Part shown: positions 6,261 to 6,841 of the stretch, piece by piece
How positions within the stretch are numbered: position 1 is the first letter of the stretch
Layout: every line of letters begins with the position of its first letter
Assembly: GCA_030654645.1 (NCBI GenBank)
Contig: JAURXC010000287.1
Coordinates: 1-6,841 of the forward strand
Length of the DNA: 6,841 nucleotides
From: Deltaproteobacteria bacterium
GTDB lineage: Bacteria > Desulfobacterota > Desulfuromonadia > Geobacterales > Pseudopelobacteraceae
Direction of reading: 5' to 3'
Made by a program: the position numbers and the translations under genes
The notes under the pieces: model-generated
Told to the model about the DNA's origin: nothing
The model's input: only the letters and a program-made list of their open reading frames with translations
Database searches by the model: none

Positions 6261-6841
6261 ATGGCTCCATCATCCGACAGCCTCACCCTGATCAATTTCT
6301 TTGACAAGCTTTTAGTGGCCGGTCTGATCTGCTGTTGTGCCCTTGTGCTGAGAAAAGAGGCCGCACTTCGGCTTCTGGCGGTTCTCTCGGTTCTCTTTAT
6401 CGGCGAAACCGTGGCCGAAAGTGTCGGTCTCGTCTCGACCGCCGCGTTATTGAAGAATCTGCTGTATTCATCACCGGTTATACTGGCCGTCATATTCCAG
6501 AGCGACATCAAGCGGGCGCTCTTTTCGTTCTGGAAACGTCACAAGCCGGATGACGGTACGAATTCGGACCTTTCGACAACGGTTGACGAGCTGTCCAAGG
6601 GGCTGCATGAGCTGGCCGAGCGCCGGATCGGCGCACTGATCGTGATCATTCGCCAGATGTCGATCGACCACATGATCCAGGTTGGAACGGAAATCGATGC
6701 CAAGGTGACCAGCGAACTCCTGAATTCTATCTTTCTTCCATATTCTCCCATCCATGACGGCGCGGTAATCATCCAACGGGACAAGATCACCAGGGCCGGC
6801 TGCTTTCTGCCTTTGACCCAGAATCCTGATATTGCCAAGAG
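6261..6841 (+). CDS. cdaA: Membrane diadenylate cyclase (CdaA/DacA family), 3'-truncated by window edge
   Basis: CdaA makes the second messenger c-di-AMP from two ATP. The frame runs open from ATG 6261 to the end of the window, giving 193 complete codons; the family usually has about 250-280 residues. Three N-terminal membrane helices are visible near residues 13-30, 36-52 and 62-80, followed by FQSDIKRALFSFW, the equivalent of the FQPELRRAL segment after helix 3. The DAC (DisA_N) domain begins with ELAERRIGALIVI (about 117-129). It continues with DAKVTSELLNSIFLPYSPIHDGAVII, including the catalytic DGA motif at 166-168, and then GCFLPLTQNPDIAK. The second active-site motif (RHR, normally in GTRHRAA) would begin a few codons past the edge, so it cannot be checked. 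After GALIVI the common ERET-like residues are replaced by IRQMS. The gene follows folP by 30 bases and probably shares its transcript; ybbR/cdaR and glmM are expected next. Confidence 0.93.
   Translation, partial: MAPSSDSLTLINFFDKLLVAGLICCCALVLRKEAALRLLAVLSVLFIGETVAESVGLVSTAALLKNLLYSSPVILAVIFQSDIKRALFSFWKRHKPDDGTNSDLSTTVDELSKGLHELAERRIGALIVIIRQMSIDHMIQVGTEIDAKVTSELLNSIFLPYSPIHDGAVIIQRDKITRAGCFLPLTQNPDIAK

Noticed and set aside
5858..6511. Antisense open frame of 217 codons across the folP end and cdaA start
   Set aside because: It crosses two real genes with clear conserved motifs on the + strand; it is a serine/arginine-rich shadow translation.

Overview
The window is ordinary chromosomal housekeeping sequence. 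It most likely comes from a Desulfobacterota bacterium of the Geobacter/Pelobacter group. This placement rests on my memory of protein families and gene order, since no search was possible. Two points support it: the FtsH N-terminus (MNQFYKNLSLWLVISLMMIL) looks like Geobacter-type FtsH, and the order tilS - ftsH - folP (with an N-terminal extension) - diadenylate cyclase is familiar from that group. Coding sequence is GC-rich, which produces many long antisense shadow frames. All genes I can support lie on the + strand.

Left part (1-2862): the 3' part of a CorA-type Mg2+/Co2+ channel gene cut by the window edge, then a small four-helix membrane protein of the YvlD / phage-holin-4_2 family 8 bases later, then tilS (tRNA-Ile lysidine synthase) after a short gap. 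The tight spacing suggests one transcript. The tilS start is not clear; the best candidate is a GTG overlapping the stop of an 18-codon micro-ORF.

Middle (2863-3166): a gap of about 300 bases that is clearly AT-richer than the genes (about 44% GC by hand count over 2881-3166). It holds a doubtful 74-codon reading frame with a good ribosome binding site and a plausible sigma70-type promoter for ftsH. I see no convincing terminator. In Bacillus and many other bacteria hpt lies between tilS and ftsH; it is absent here.

Right part (3167-6841): ftsH (TTG start), folP starting one base after the ftsH stop, and a membrane diadenylate cyclase (CdaA family) cut by the right edge. This looks like a second operon joining membrane proteolysis, folate synthesis and c-di-AMP signalling. 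In related genomes it is normally followed by ybbR/cdaR and glmM, which would lie just outside. I found no mobile element, CRISPR array, RNA gene or clearly new system. The points most worth checking are the FolP extension, the tilS start and micro-ORF, the tilS-ftsH gap, and the non-standard residues in the cyclase domain.
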